Shown here: in pieces, positions 1 through 7,261 of the stretch
Layout of the letters: the number at the start of each line of letters is the position of its first letter
Position numbering within the stretch: the first letter of the stretch is position 1
Assembly: GCA_938020565.1 (NCBI GenBank)
Contig: CALIHP010000025.1
Coordinates: forward strand, 1-23,561
DNA from: an uncultured Anaerolineaceae bacterium
GTDB lineage: Bacteria; Chloroflexota; Anaerolineae; Anaerolineales; Anaerolineaceae
Length of the DNA: 23,561 nucleotides
Direction: 5' to 3'
Program-made: the position numbers and the translations under genes
Notes under the pieces: model-generated
Database searches by the model: none
Told to the model about the DNA's origin: nothing
The model's input: the letters and a program-made list of their open reading frames with translations, nothing else

Positions 1-29
1 CGACCGGAAGGGAGGGGCCGGGGAGGAAA

Positions 30-55
30 TCCCGCTTGCGGGACGAAAATTTTTT
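30..55 (+). terminator. Possible rho-independent terminator of a gene left of the window
   Basis: A short inverted repeat (TCCCG, loop CTTG, CGGGA at 30-43) is followed after a few bases by a run of six T (50-55). This suits a plus-strand terminator for a gene beyond the left edge. The stem is short and the T-run starts 6 bp after the stem, so it is only a candidate. I see no coding region of its own in 1-128. Confidence 0.35.
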
Positions 56-128
56 GCAGGTTGAAACGCGGGCAGATTTTTCCCGGGATGTCTGCGACAA
101 AGCGGAATAGCCTGCGAATCCCCCCCAT

Positions 129-165
129 AAAAAAACCGCCGTCCTCCCTCGAGAGAATGGCGGTT
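129..165 (-). terminator. Rho-independent terminator of the NBR1-like gene
   Basis: Read on the minus strand, AACCGCC (165-159) pairs with GGCGGTT (140-134) around an 18-nt loop and runs into seven T (135-129). It lies 17-53 bp after the stop codon of the minus-strand gene ending at 182, which is the expected place for its transcription terminator. Confidence 0.8.
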
Positions 166-181
166 CGTTTTACCTCTTTCC

Positions 182-1753
182 CTACCGCAGCGGGAAATAC
201 ACTTCGCAGAACGGCGCGCCGTTATTTTCCAGCTGGAACTTCGACCAGATCGGTTCCGGCGAAGCGGGGTCTTTGACTTTTACCGTAAACGAGACGCGCG
301 TTTCTTCGCCCGGCGCGGTCGGCTGCAGCGCGATATCGGCGGCTACCGACTCGACGTTGGGACTGTTTTCCAGATTCACGATCGCGTACGCAGCCGGGTT
401 CCAGGCGCTCGTCCCCGTGTTCGTCAGGTACCAGTTGACTTCGTAGACATCCGGGGCGATGAGGTTGATTTCGGAATGCTGATCGCCGCAGGCGTTCTCA
501 CCCGGGGCCCCGACTATGACCGTTTTCGCGTCCGTCTCTTCCATCAGCAGCGGCGCTTCGATCGCTTCGCCAGCGCCTGCCTCGAGCACGGAAGAGACAA
601 GCCCCGAAGTGGCGAGCGGCCCGGGCTCGTCTTCGATCAGGACCGTCGCGTCAGATTTCGACGCCGTTCCGCCCTGAACGACGATATCGACCCAGAACGC
701 GCTGTTCGCGTAAGAGCCGTACCCGAACGTGTAGCCGAGGCTGTCCTGAACCATGTAATAGCCGCGGTAGCGGCCCGGGATCGACGGCGCCTGAAGATCG
801 ATACTGATTTCGACGCGTTCTCCCGGATAGACCGTTCGCGGGAGATTGACCATGCGTTTTCCGCCCATCGCGTCCCCACCGGTGAAAATCAGCGTATATC
901 CCTGGTCCCAGATACAGGTCCCGCCGTTCTTAAACGACCAGGTTTTCCGGAAAATTTCGTTCGGCGCTAATTTCGTCCCGTCCGGAATGGTCAGGTCGTT
1001 GATCGAGCGGATCTTATTGTTGCAGTACGGATTCCGCGTGTTTCCCTGCGGAACAGTCAGGCCTGTCCCGTAGGGCTGTTTCTGCGCGGACCCGTACCCG
1101 TAAGAATACGCCGGCTGCACCGGCTGGCAGGCCGTCTGGCAGATGGGGAGGCAGTTCGGCTGAACGGCGACCGGATTGCAGCAGCCGGAACAGGACGTAT
1201 ACGCCGTCGCCGTTATAATACTTGCCCAGACCGGAACCTGCCCGCTGCAGCCGACGCCGAAGAGCTGACCGTTCGCCGAGCGCAGCATCCAATTCGATTT
1301 GAACGCGCCCGCGCTCATTGGGGCGACCATGCTCACGGAGATATCAACGTACTTTCCGGGTGCGACGGCATGCGGAAGGCGGACCGCCTGAACCGAACCC
1401 AGCGCGGTTCCGGAAACGTAAACGAGCGCGAAATCCGTCGTCCAGGTACAGCTTCCCGCGTTACGGATTCGCCAGGTTTTCGTGAACGCTTTCCCCGGGC
1501 TGATAAACGATCCGTCGGGAATCGTGACGTCACGGACGAATTCCGCGCGGATACATGCGTTGAACGCGCACCCGGGCCCGTATCCGGTCCCATACCAGGA
1601 GCCCCAGGTTACCGGCGGCTTTTTCCCCAGCTCGCCGAACGGGACGAACCAATCCGATTGACGGCCCGGCGCGGCTTCGGCTCCTGCGCTGATCGTCAGC
1701 GCCAGAATCAGCGTTAAGACTGCTGTTATCCAAAAACGACGCATGCGTTTCAT
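182..1753 (-). CDS. Secreted protein with two or three NBR1-type Ig-like domains
   Basis: Encodes 523 aa. The start is ATG at 1753: AGGAGG lies 6 nt upstream of it, whereas an alternative TTG at 1759 abuts the AGGAGG. An N-terminal signal peptide (basic MKRMRR, hydrophobic core, cut near residues 27-28) predicts export. Two clear NBR1-like Ig domains follow (about 68-178 and 246-358), each with the DxTIPDG, KTW and W-containing strand motifs typical of this family. They are joined by a Cys-rich, Tyr/Gln-rich linker (about 185-240) with six Cys. A C-terminal stretch (about 420-523) looks like a third, degraded copy with the NWYLTNTGTSAW motif. The domain is known from autophagy receptor NBR1 and from many secreted bacterial proteins, where its role is unclear; binding of protein or carbohydrate at the surface is a guess. 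The neighbouring gene ending at 2272 is a paralogue. A terminator follows directly. Confidence 0.85.
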   Translation of the reverse strand: MKRMRRFWITAVLTLILALTISAGAEAAPGRQSDWFVPFGELGKKPPVTWGSWYGTGYGPGCAFNACIRAEFVRDVTIPDGSFISPGKAFTKTWRIRNAGSCTWTTDFALVYVSGTALGSVQAVRLPHAVAPGKYVDISVSMVAPMSAGAFKSNWMLRSANGQLFGVGCSGQVPVWASIITATAYTSCSGCCNPVAVQPNCLPICQTACQPVQPAYSYGYGSAQKQPYGTGLTVPQGNTRNPYCNNKIRSINDLTIPDGTKLAPNEIFRKTWSFKNGGTCIWDQGYTLIFTGGDAMGGKRMVNLPRTVYPGERVEISIDLQAPSIPGRYRGYYMVQDSLGYTFGYGSYANSAFWVDIVVQGGTASKSDATVLIEDEPGPLATSGLVSSVLEAGAGEAIEAPLLMEETDAKTVIVGAPGENACGDQHSEINLIAPDVYEVNWYLTNTGTSAWNPAAYAIVNLENSPNVESVAADIALQPTAPGEETRVSFTVKVKDPASPEPIWSKFQLENNGAPFCEVYFPLR

Positions 1754-1819
1754 TCTCAACCTCCTGATTTCGGCGGGTCCATGAACCGTCCGAATCTTTT
1801 CGCTCTATCACATTCGGTA

Positions 1820-1828
1820 TCGTGCAAG
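1820..1828 (-). promoter_or_regulatory. Shared upstream 9-mer CTTGCACGA (copy 1)
   Basis: On the minus strand CTTGCACGA sits 67 bp before the start at 1753. The same nine bases occur 62 bp before the paralogous gene starting at 3006. The TTGCAC core resembles a -35 box but no matching -10 is visible, so an operator or chance is equally possible. Confidence 0.25.
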
Positions 1829-1958
1829 AAATGAGCCGGATTGGCGCGCCGGGTGGATCCCATTCAGCGGCGCATGGACCGGTGCGAATAGAAAGAACGT
1901 TGAAGAGGCTGTCTCAAAACGAAGTTTATTATAATAAAATTCATCTGCTTAATCATCA

Positions 1959-2029
1959 GTGCATCGAATGACCCCCGTTCGACCAAAGGTCTCTCGCTGC
2001 GCTGGGCCCGGGAGGGGGGCTCAATGCAC
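1959..2029. repeat. Imperfect long inverted repeat inside the element
   Basis: GTGCAT (1959-1964) is complementary to ATGCAC (2024-2029), and further in CCCCC (1972-1976) to the G-run at 2014-2019. This would allow a long interrupted stem in RNA or single-stranded DNA. Confidence 0.4.
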
Positions 2030-2050
2030 TTGACTTTGGGTATTTTTTTT

Positions 2051-2080
2051 GTGGAAACCGGGGTTTTCCCCGGTTTCCAC
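2051..2080. repeat. Perfect 13-bp hairpin with TTTT loop
   Basis: GTGGAAACCGGGG (2051-2063), loop TTTT (2064-2067), then the exact complement CCCCGGTTTCCAC (2068-2080). An eight-T run (2043-2050) lies before it on the plus strand, so on either strand no T-run follows the stem. It therefore does not look like an ordinary rho-independent terminator. Confidence 0.7.
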
Positions 2081-2271
2081 GCCAATTGCCCCTGTTTTCA
2101 TCTCTGTTTTCTGCGCCGTTCGCAAAAGCGGCGGCTATTCTCCAATCAGAAGAACACTTGGACAATATTCACATGAAAATTTAGAGATTCCGACTTTTGG
2201 GACACTCTCTTCCTCATAAAATTCGATTTGCGGCACGCTCGTTTCATACGTTTCTTCCAACGAAGACGGTT

Positions 2272-3006
2272 TTACCACCAGGGCGTGAAGTCCTGCCAGC
2301 CGTTTCCCCAGTTCCAATATGGATCCGACCAGTTCCAGTATGGGCCGTAATACCAGCCGCAGTATGGATCATACGGGTACCAGCCGCAGGAATAATCCGG
2401 GTACAACGGCTGCGCGACGGCGTAGGTTCGGATATCGGCGTAAAACGCGACGGCGCAGTTCGACCCGACGCCGAAGGTCTGGCCGTTTTCCGCCTGAAGC
2501 TTGAAATTCGCGCGGTATGAACCCGAGGCCGACGGCGCGGTCAGTGTAACGGTGATATCGACCGTCTGGCCGGGCGCGACTGCGTGCGGAAGCGCGAACC
2601 AGCTTGGCGCGCCCATCTGCGTCCCACCGGAAAAGATCACCTTATAATTCGTCGTCCAGACGCTCGTCCCGTTATTGCGGATGCGCCAGGTTTTCGTAAA
2701 CGAAGTGCCCGGCGCGACGTAGGATCCGTCCGGAATCGTCAGGTCGGCGACGAACGACGCGCAGTTCGCCGAATAGCAGTAGGACGGTACGGTGCAGTTC
2801 TGCCACCCGTAGCAGTTGGGCTGGCAGCTCGCCGGCGCCTGAACCGTTCCGGGGTACATCGGCGAAGTATTAACGAAAGGGTTCCCGGTATTGCTCGGGA
2901 GATTGTTCCAGGGATTGTTCCAGTAGTTCTGCGCGGAGACGATCCCCGCCGTCATGAGACTGACAGATACCAGGAGCATCAATAAAACGAAAAAACGCTT
3001 AGTCAT
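2272..3006 (-). CDS. Secreted single-domain NBR1-type Ig-like protein with Trp/Tyr-rich tail
   Basis: Encodes 244 aa. The start at 3006 is chosen because AAGGAG lies about 10 nt upstream and the protein then opens with a clean signal peptide (MTKRFFVLLMLLVS, cleavage after about Ala25). An Asn/Trp- and Cys-containing region (26-84) precedes one NBR1-like Ig domain (about 85-192) with DLTIPDG, FTKTWRIRN and SVW motifs, very close to the first domain of the protein ending at 182. The last 44 residues (201-244) are extremely rich in Trp, Tyr, Gly, Pro and Asp, with about ten Trp and seven Tyr, and end in PWW. Such a tail could bind carbohydrate or self-associate, but that is inference. Gene order and similarity suggest tandem duplication with later insertion of the 311-bp element between the copies. 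Confidence 0.85.
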   Translation of the reverse strand: MTKRFFVLLMLLVSVSLMTAGIVSAQNYWNNPWNNLPSNTGNPFVNTSPMYPGTVQAPASCQPNCYGWQNCTVPSYCYSANCASFVADLTIPDGSYVAPGTSFTKTWRIRNNGTSVWTTNYKVIFSGGTQMGAPSWFALPHAVAPGQTVDITVTLTAPSASGSYRANFKLQAENGQTFGVGSNCAVAFYADIRTYAVAQPLYPDYSCGWYPYDPYCGWYYGPYWNWSDPYWNWGNGWQDFTPWW

Positions 3007-3067
3007 AAGAATTTCTCTCCTTTCTGATAGATTTCCGCCCGATGACCGGTCCGGATCATGGATTAAC

Positions 3068-3076
3068 TCGTGCAAG
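3068..3076 (-). promoter_or_regulatory. Shared upstream 9-mer CTTGCACGA (copy 2)
   Basis: Minus-strand CTTGCACGA, 62 bp before the start at 3006; it matches the copy at 1820-1828 at nearly the same distance from its gene. Function not established. Confidence 0.25.
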
Positions 3077-3172
3077 TTTTATACTCAGATCCCGTTCCCC
3101 GCGTTCGCCGGATGACAGAAAGTTCTATTCAAAATACGAAATCCGCGCGAAAAAAGTTCCCGGATGGCCGGA

Positions 3173-4048
3173 TTATCGCTGATTCAGCAGTCGGGTCGTC
3201 AGATCGAGCGCGGCGAGCGCGGTTAAATTCCGGACCGGCCAGCCGTACGCTCGGAGCTCGTCCGCGACAAAGTCGCAGAATCGCGGCGAGCCCGCGCTCG
3301 GATGGGCGTTGTCGCCGCGCAGGCCATGATTCGGAAGAAGGCGGAAAACTTTCCAGAGGTTGACGAGCGGAGCTTCAAACTCCGCCGCGATCTGCACGAT
3401 CGCGCGGTTGAACCGGTCGTCCTGATTCAGATCGTCCGCCTTCGTGAACAGGATCGGGACCGCGCCGGCGTCGATGACGGTTCGGACGGTCGATCGGAGC
3501 GACGTTTCGAACGCAGCCAGTTCCCGGTAAACGTCGTTCGTTCCCACTGCGATCAGAACGATCGACGGCCGCCACAGGCGCAGCTCGCAGGCCGCCGCCG
3601 ATTCGTCTTCAAGGCATTCGCCGTCTCCGTTCCGGTTCTGCGCGATCAGGTCGCCCACAACGAGCCCGTTCCGGGCAGCCTGCGAGCTGCGCGCGAACGA
3701 GCCCTGATAACGCTCGACCGTCCGTGCCAGGATCGGATACGCCCCGAGGTCGTACGCATCCGCGCCTGAATCGAAACAGCCGAGGAAATACGTATGGATA
3801 CTGTTGCTGTCGCCGAATTTCGAAAAGCGGGCCGGGTCGTTCCCGTTTTCGATCCCGGCGCGGTACAGCTCTTTCATCGCCGCGCTGATCTCCGTCGGAA
3901 AGAGCGGCGCGCTCCGCCAATCTTCCGCTTCGGGAACGATCGGCGGGACCAGCGTTCCGGCGGGCTCGTTCCGTGCGGCCGCCGCGCGCGAGACGCAGGC
4001 GGCGAAGGCGCAAACGACCCAGAAAAATCCGATTCCCTGAAGCTTCAT
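3173..4048 (-). CDS. Exported SGNH/GDSL-family hydrolase
   Basis: Encodes 291 aa. An N-terminal hydrophobic segment (about 5-18) indicates export. FAAC near residues 15-18 is a weak lipobox, and AAAA at 22-25 could be a signal-peptidase I site instead. The SGNH blocks are visible: nucleophile Ser81 in FGDSNS, Asn171 in VGTND (oxyanion), and Asp246/His249 in GDNAHPS. These are the catalytic elements of SGNH esterases, lipases and acetylhydrolases; substrate cannot be told. The family often removes acyl groups from glycans or lipids. Its ribosome site is weak (CAGG about 15 nt before ATG). It is divergent from the ECF operon starting at 4165 and shares the 116-bp spacer with it. The 166 bp between it and the gene starting at 3006 shows only that gene's upstream region. 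Confidence 0.85.
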   Translation of the reverse strand: MKLQGIGFFWVVCAFAACVSRAAAARNEPAGTLVPPIVPEAEDWRSAPLFPTEISAAMKELYRAGIENGNDPARFSKFGDSNSIHTYFLGCFDSGADAYDLGAYPILARTVERYQGSFARSSQAARNGLVVGDLIAQNRNGDGECLEDESAAACELRLWRPSIVLIAVGTNDVYRELAAFETSLRSTVRTVIDAGAVPILFTKADDLNQDDRFNRAIVQIAAEFEAPLVNLWKVFRLLPNHGLRGDNAHPSAGSPRFCDFVADELRAYGWPVRNLTALAALDLTTRLLNQR

Positions 4049-4101
4049 GATGCGATTTTACCTGATTGCAGGGGTAAAAGGAAATTTCCGATCCGCGGGT
4101 T

Positions 4102-4110
4102 TGATATAAT
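4102..4110 (+). promoter_or_regulatory. Extended -10 promoter of the ECF operon
   Basis: TGATATAAT, an extended -10 (TGn followed by consensus TATAAT at 4105-4110), 54 bp before the first ECF gene. The -35 position (about 4082-4087) is poor, as is usual for extended -10 promoters. Confidence 0.6.
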
Positions 4111-4164
4111 TGGCTCGGTTAGATTCGTCTAATAAAAAATCTGAATCCAGTTGCGGAGGAAAGA

Positions 4165-4776
4165 ATGCAGAATCATATCTATGAAGAATCGCGCGGATTA
4201 ACGATCCGGGATCTAATTACGATCGGAATCTTCAGCGCGCTCTATTTCGTCTTTAACATGATCGGCGGGATGCCGTTTGGGATCAATCCCGTGCTGACGT
4301 TTTACCTGCCGATGGGCTGCGCGCTGCTCTGCGGCCCGGTTTACATGCTGCTGGTCGCCAAAGTGCATAAGCGCTGGTGTATTACGTTTTTAGGCCTGCT
4401 GATGGCGCTGATCGTTTTCGTAACAGGGATGCACTGGGGCATGGTCGTCGGTTCGGTCGTCATGGGCGTTCTGGCCGATCTCGTCGCCGGCGCGGGCGGT
4501 TACCGGAGTATCCGGCTTGATATCCTGTCGTACGCGGTTTTTTCGCTCGGTTATACCGGAACGTACGTCGTCTATTTCCTGAATCGCGAATCCTGGATCG
4601 GCAGCATGCTGGATGGCGGGACGGAGCAGGCGTATATCGATACGATGAACGCGTCGGCGCAGCCCTGGACGCTGCCGGTGATCCTGCTGGGGACGGCGGC
4701 GGTCGCGCTGCTGAGCGGCTGGCTCGGGAGCCTGCTGCTCAGGAAGCAGTTTGAGAAGGCCGGGATCGTCGGATGA
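4165..4776 (+). CDS. ECF transporter S component, MptD/Trep_Strep type
   Basis: Encodes 203 aa. This is a small integral membrane protein with about six hydrophobic segments. The N-terminal LTIRDLITIGIFSALYFV segment and the overall pattern match the MptD-like family (TIGR02185/Trep_Strep) of putative substrate-binding S components of energy-coupling factor importers. The S component captures the solute in the membrane; the substrate of this family is not firmly known and cannot be read here. The start is well supported by GGAGG 6 nt upstream. It overlaps the EcfT gene by 4 bp (ATGA at 4773-4776), indicating translational coupling. The three adjacent genes make a self-contained importer rather than one relying on a shared ECF module. 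Confidence 0.85.
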   Translation: MQNHIYEESRGLTIRDLITIGIFSALYFVFNMIGGMPFGINPVLTFYLPMGCALLCGPVYMLLVAKVHKRWCITFLGLLMALIVFVTGMHWGMVVGSVVMGVLADLVAGAGGYRSIRLDILSYAVFSLGYTGTYVVYFLNRESWIGSMLDGGTEQAYIDTMNASAQPWTLPVILLGTAAVALLSGWLGSLLLRKQFEKAGIVG

Positions 4777-5486
4777 GCCGGCGGGTCTGGGCGTCAGGGC
4801 TGATCCGGCCGGACCCTCGGACGAAGTTCGCCCTGATCCTGATCTGCGTGATCGCCGCGACGATTGCGCCGTCGCTGAAGTATGAGCTGCTGGTCGTGGC
4901 CGCGGTCGCGGTCTTCGGCGCGCTGATCGGGAAATGGCGTTCGGCGCTGACGGGGCTGGCAGCTTACGCGTTGATTTACGCGCTGACGCTTTGGACCGTG
5001 GGAAACGTGTCGGGGCTGGCGCGCGGATTCCTGATGGCGTTTTTCGGGATCCTTCATAAGGTTTACCCTTGCGGGATGATCGCCGGGCTGGTGATCCGGA
5101 CGACGAGGGTCAACGAGTTCCTGGCGGCGATGAACCGGTCGCGCGTTCCGAAGAAGATCGTCATTCCGATCGCAGTGATGCTCCGGTACCTGCCGGCGAT
5201 CCGCGAGGACTGGGTCTCGATTCATGATGCGATGCGGCTGCGCGACGTGAACCCGTCTCTGGCTGGGCTGATAACGAGGCCGCTGCTGACGGCGCAGTGC
5301 GTCTATGTTCCGCTCATGATGGCGGCGTCGAAAGCGGCGGACGAGCTGGCGATCGCGTCGCTGACGCGCGGGATCGAAAACCCGTCGCCGCGGACGAGCC
5401 TGATCGAGATTCGAATGGGAGCGGCGGATATCGCGCTGATCGGCGCGTTCGCCGCGGTTCTCGCCGTCGCGGCGGTCTGGAAATAA
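4773..5486 (+). CDS. ECF transporter transmembrane component EcfT (CbiQ family)
   Basis: Encodes 237 aa. Hydrophobic segments near residues 18-60, 65-95 and 213-236 and amphipathic helices in between match EcfT/CbiQ. This is the scaffold that links the S component to the two ATPases. The coupling-helix region is represented by MRLRDVNPSL (about 152-161) and SLTRGIE (about 195-201), where the family normally has the two Ala-Arg-Gly-type motifs that dock into the ATPases; the first is divergent here. The start overlaps the upstream stop by 4 bp and the ATPase gene follows after 6 bp, so the three are one operon. Confidence 0.85.
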   Translation: MSRRVWASGLIRPDPRTKFALILICVIAATIAPSLKYELLVVAAVAVFGALIGKWRSALTGLAAYALIYALTLWTVGNVSGLARGFLMAFFGILHKVYPCGMIAGLVIRTTRVNEFLAAMNRSRVPKKIVIPIAVMLRYLPAIREDWVSIHDAMRLRDVNPSLAGLITRPLLTAQCVYVPLMMAASKAADELAIASLTRGIENPSPRTSLIEIRMGAADIALIGAFAAVLAVAAVWK

Positions 5487-5492
5487 CGCGGC

Positions 5493-6983
5493 ATGATTGA
5501 ATTTGACAACGTTTCATTTTCTTATCCCGGTCAGAGGGAAGGCGGGCTGGATCGAATTAACCTGACCGTCGGCGCGGGCGAATGCGTTCTGCTCTGCGGA
5601 AGGAGCGGCTGCGGGAAGACGACGCTGACGAGGCTCGTTAACGGCGTCATCCCCGGATTCTATCGCGGCGAGTTCAGCGGGAGCGTCCGGATCGACGGGC
5701 GGGAGGTTTTTAAGACGCCGATGTTCGAGCTGGCGAAGCGGGTCGGCTCGGTCTTCCAGAATCCGCGGACGCAGTTTTTCAGCGTCGATACCGACAGCGA
5801 GATCGTCTTCGGGCTGGAAAACGAAGGGCTCGCGCGGCCGGAACTGCGGGAGCGATTGGAACGGACGAGCCGGGATTTACAGCTCTCCCCCCTTCGCGGG
5901 AGAAGTATTTTTGAACTTTCGGGCGGCGAGAAACAGAAAATTGCGTTCGCCTCGGTTTACGCGATGAATCCCGATGTTTTCGTTTTGGACGAACCGTCGT
6001 CCAACCTCGATCTCCGTTCGATTTACGAGCTCAGGGAGCGGCTGCGCCGGGTCAAGGCGCAGGGAAAAACGATCCTGATCGCGGAACATCGGCTTTTCTA
6101 CCTGCTCGATCTGGCGGATCGGATTGTTTATCTCGATCAGGGAAAGATCCGCTCGATTTTCAGCCCGTCCGCTTTTCGCGCGCTTTCGGCGGAGGCCCGG
6201 GCGGAAAAAGGACTGCGCGCGGTCGATTTATCCGAGGAGGGTCCCGCCGCGGTTCCGCAGGATACCGGGACGGGAGCAGGCGAAAAAGCGGCGCTGACGC
6301 TTCGCGGCGTTGGCGTCTCGTTTCAGGACCGTCCGCTTCTCGATCGGATTAACGCGGAGGTCGGCCGCGGCGAGATCGTCGCGATCTGCGGCGAGAACGG
6401 GGCCGGGAAAACGACGTTCTCGCGCTGCCTTTGCGGGCTGTACCCGCTCCGGACGGGACGCGACGATGGTATTTTCCGGGAGGGGCGGCGGGCGGACGAG
6501 CGCGAGCGGCTGAAACGCTCGTTTTTCGTGATGCAGGATGTGAATTATGAGCTGTTCGCGGAGAGCGTCGAAGCGGAATGCAGCTTTGGGATCCGGAACG
6601 CCGACGCGGCCGAGGTCGCGCTGACGCTGGAGAAGCTCGGGCTCGCTTCTTTTAAGGATCGTCATCCGAATACGCTTTCCGGCGGCCAGAAGCAGCGCCT
6701 CGCGGTCGCGGTCAGCCGGATCAGCCGCAAAGAGCTTCTCGTCTTCGACGAACCGACCGCCGGGCTGGACTACGACGGCATGCGCCGGGTTTCGGCGCTG
6801 ATCCGCGAGCTGGCCGGCGAGGGGAAGATCGTTTTCGTCGTGACGCACGATTACGAGCTGATCTGTCATGCCTGCACCCGCGTTTTCCATTTCCAGTCCG
6901 GAACGCTGGCCGCCAATCTTCCGGTGACCCCCGGAACCGCGGCCCCGATCCGCGCGCTGCTGGGGATCGAGAGGGGGGAATAA
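5493..6983 (+). CDS. ECF transporter ATPase with two fused nucleotide-binding domains
   Basis: Encodes 496 aa carrying two complete ABC ATPase domains, replacing separate EcfA1 and EcfA2. Domain 1: Walker A GRSGCGKTT (about 36-44), signature LSGGEKQK (about 142-149), Walker B VFVLDEPSSNLD, switch His in AEHRL. Domain 2: Walker A GENGAGKTT (about 300-308), signature LSGGQKQR (about 396-403), Walker B LLVFDEPTAGLD, switch His in VTHDYE. All catalytic motifs are intact in both halves, so both sites could hydrolyse ATP. It acts on the cytoplasmic face with EcfT and the S component. The ribosome site is weak, consistent with coupling to the gene 6 bp upstream. A terminator at 7007-7038 ends the operon. 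Confidence 0.9.
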   Translation: MIEFDNVSFSYPGQREGGLDRINLTVGAGECVLLCGRSGCGKTTLTRLVNGVIPGFYRGEFSGSVRIDGREVFKTPMFELAKRVGSVFQNPRTQFFSVDTDSEIVFGLENEGLARPELRERLERTSRDLQLSPLRGRSIFELSGGEKQKIAFASVYAMNPDVFVLDEPSSNLDLRSIYELRERLRRVKAQGKTILIAEHRLFYLLDLADRIVYLDQGKIRSIFSPSAFRALSAEARAEKGLRAVDLSEEGPAAVPQDTGTGAGEKAALTLRGVGVSFQDRPLLDRINAEVGRGEIVAICGENGAGKTTFSRCLCGLYPLRTGRDDGIFREGRRADERERLKRSFFVMQDVNYELFAESVEAECSFGIRNADAAEVALTLEKLGLASFKDRHPNTLSGGQKQRLAVAVSRISRKELLVFDEPTAGLDYDGMRRVSALIRELAGEGKIVFVVTHDYELICHACTRVFHFQSGTLAANLPVTPGTAAPIRALLGIERGE

Positions 6984-7006
6984 AAAACGATCGGAATCAG
7001 TGTCGA

Positions 7007-7038
7007 GACGGCTCGGAATGAACGGGGCCGTCTTTTTT
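7007..7038 (+). terminator. Rho-independent terminator of the ECF operon
   Basis: GACGGC (7007-7012) and GCCGTC (7027-7032) form a stem with a 14-nt loop, followed directly by TTTTTT (7033-7038). It stands 24 bp after the ATPase stop codon. The rest of the spacer to 7261 shows no convincing gene or promoter. Confidence 0.85.
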
Positions 7039-7261
7039 CGTCCTTCGCGTTCGATTTTCAGGAAAGCGTTCCTTACTGTGCGTTTCAGAATTTCTTTAAT
7101 TTCCGGACGATCCAGCGTGACGGATCCTCAAAATGGGTCGCAAAGTGGTAAGATTCTATCCGATAGACAGGATCCGATCGATCATTCAGGCGGCGATCGC
7201 GGGACGGGAGCCGTTCCGCGGCTGGAAGCGGCCTCCGCGGAGAGAGAGAAATACAGGCAGC

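Larger units (their letters stand above)
1902..2212. mobile_element. 311-bp MITE-like element or IS remnant
   Basis: The ends are inverted repeats: GAAGAGGCTGTCTCAAAA at 1902-1919, and at 2195-2212 a sequence whose complement matches it at 15 of 18 positions. The GAGGCTGTCTCAAAA type of end is common in bacterial insertion sequences. The interior has no convincing ORF; it holds one long imperfect inverted repeat (1959-2029) and one perfect hairpin (2051-2080). No target duplication is evident in the flanks. This fits a non-autonomous element or the decayed remains of an IS, lying in the 518-bp gap between two paralogous genes. The rest of that gap (1754-1901 and 2213-2271) shows nothing beyond upstream and downstream sequence. 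Confidence 0.5.

Noticed and set aside
1864..2165. Small minus-strand ORFs (69-73 aa) in the 311-bp element
   Set aside because: They run across the hairpins and the inverted-repeat end, lack ribosome sites and overlap in different frames.
7133..7261. 43-residue N-terminal extension of SecA
   Set aside because: The added residues are basic and unlike SecA; the MFNKIK start at 7262 aligns with normal SecA N-termini.
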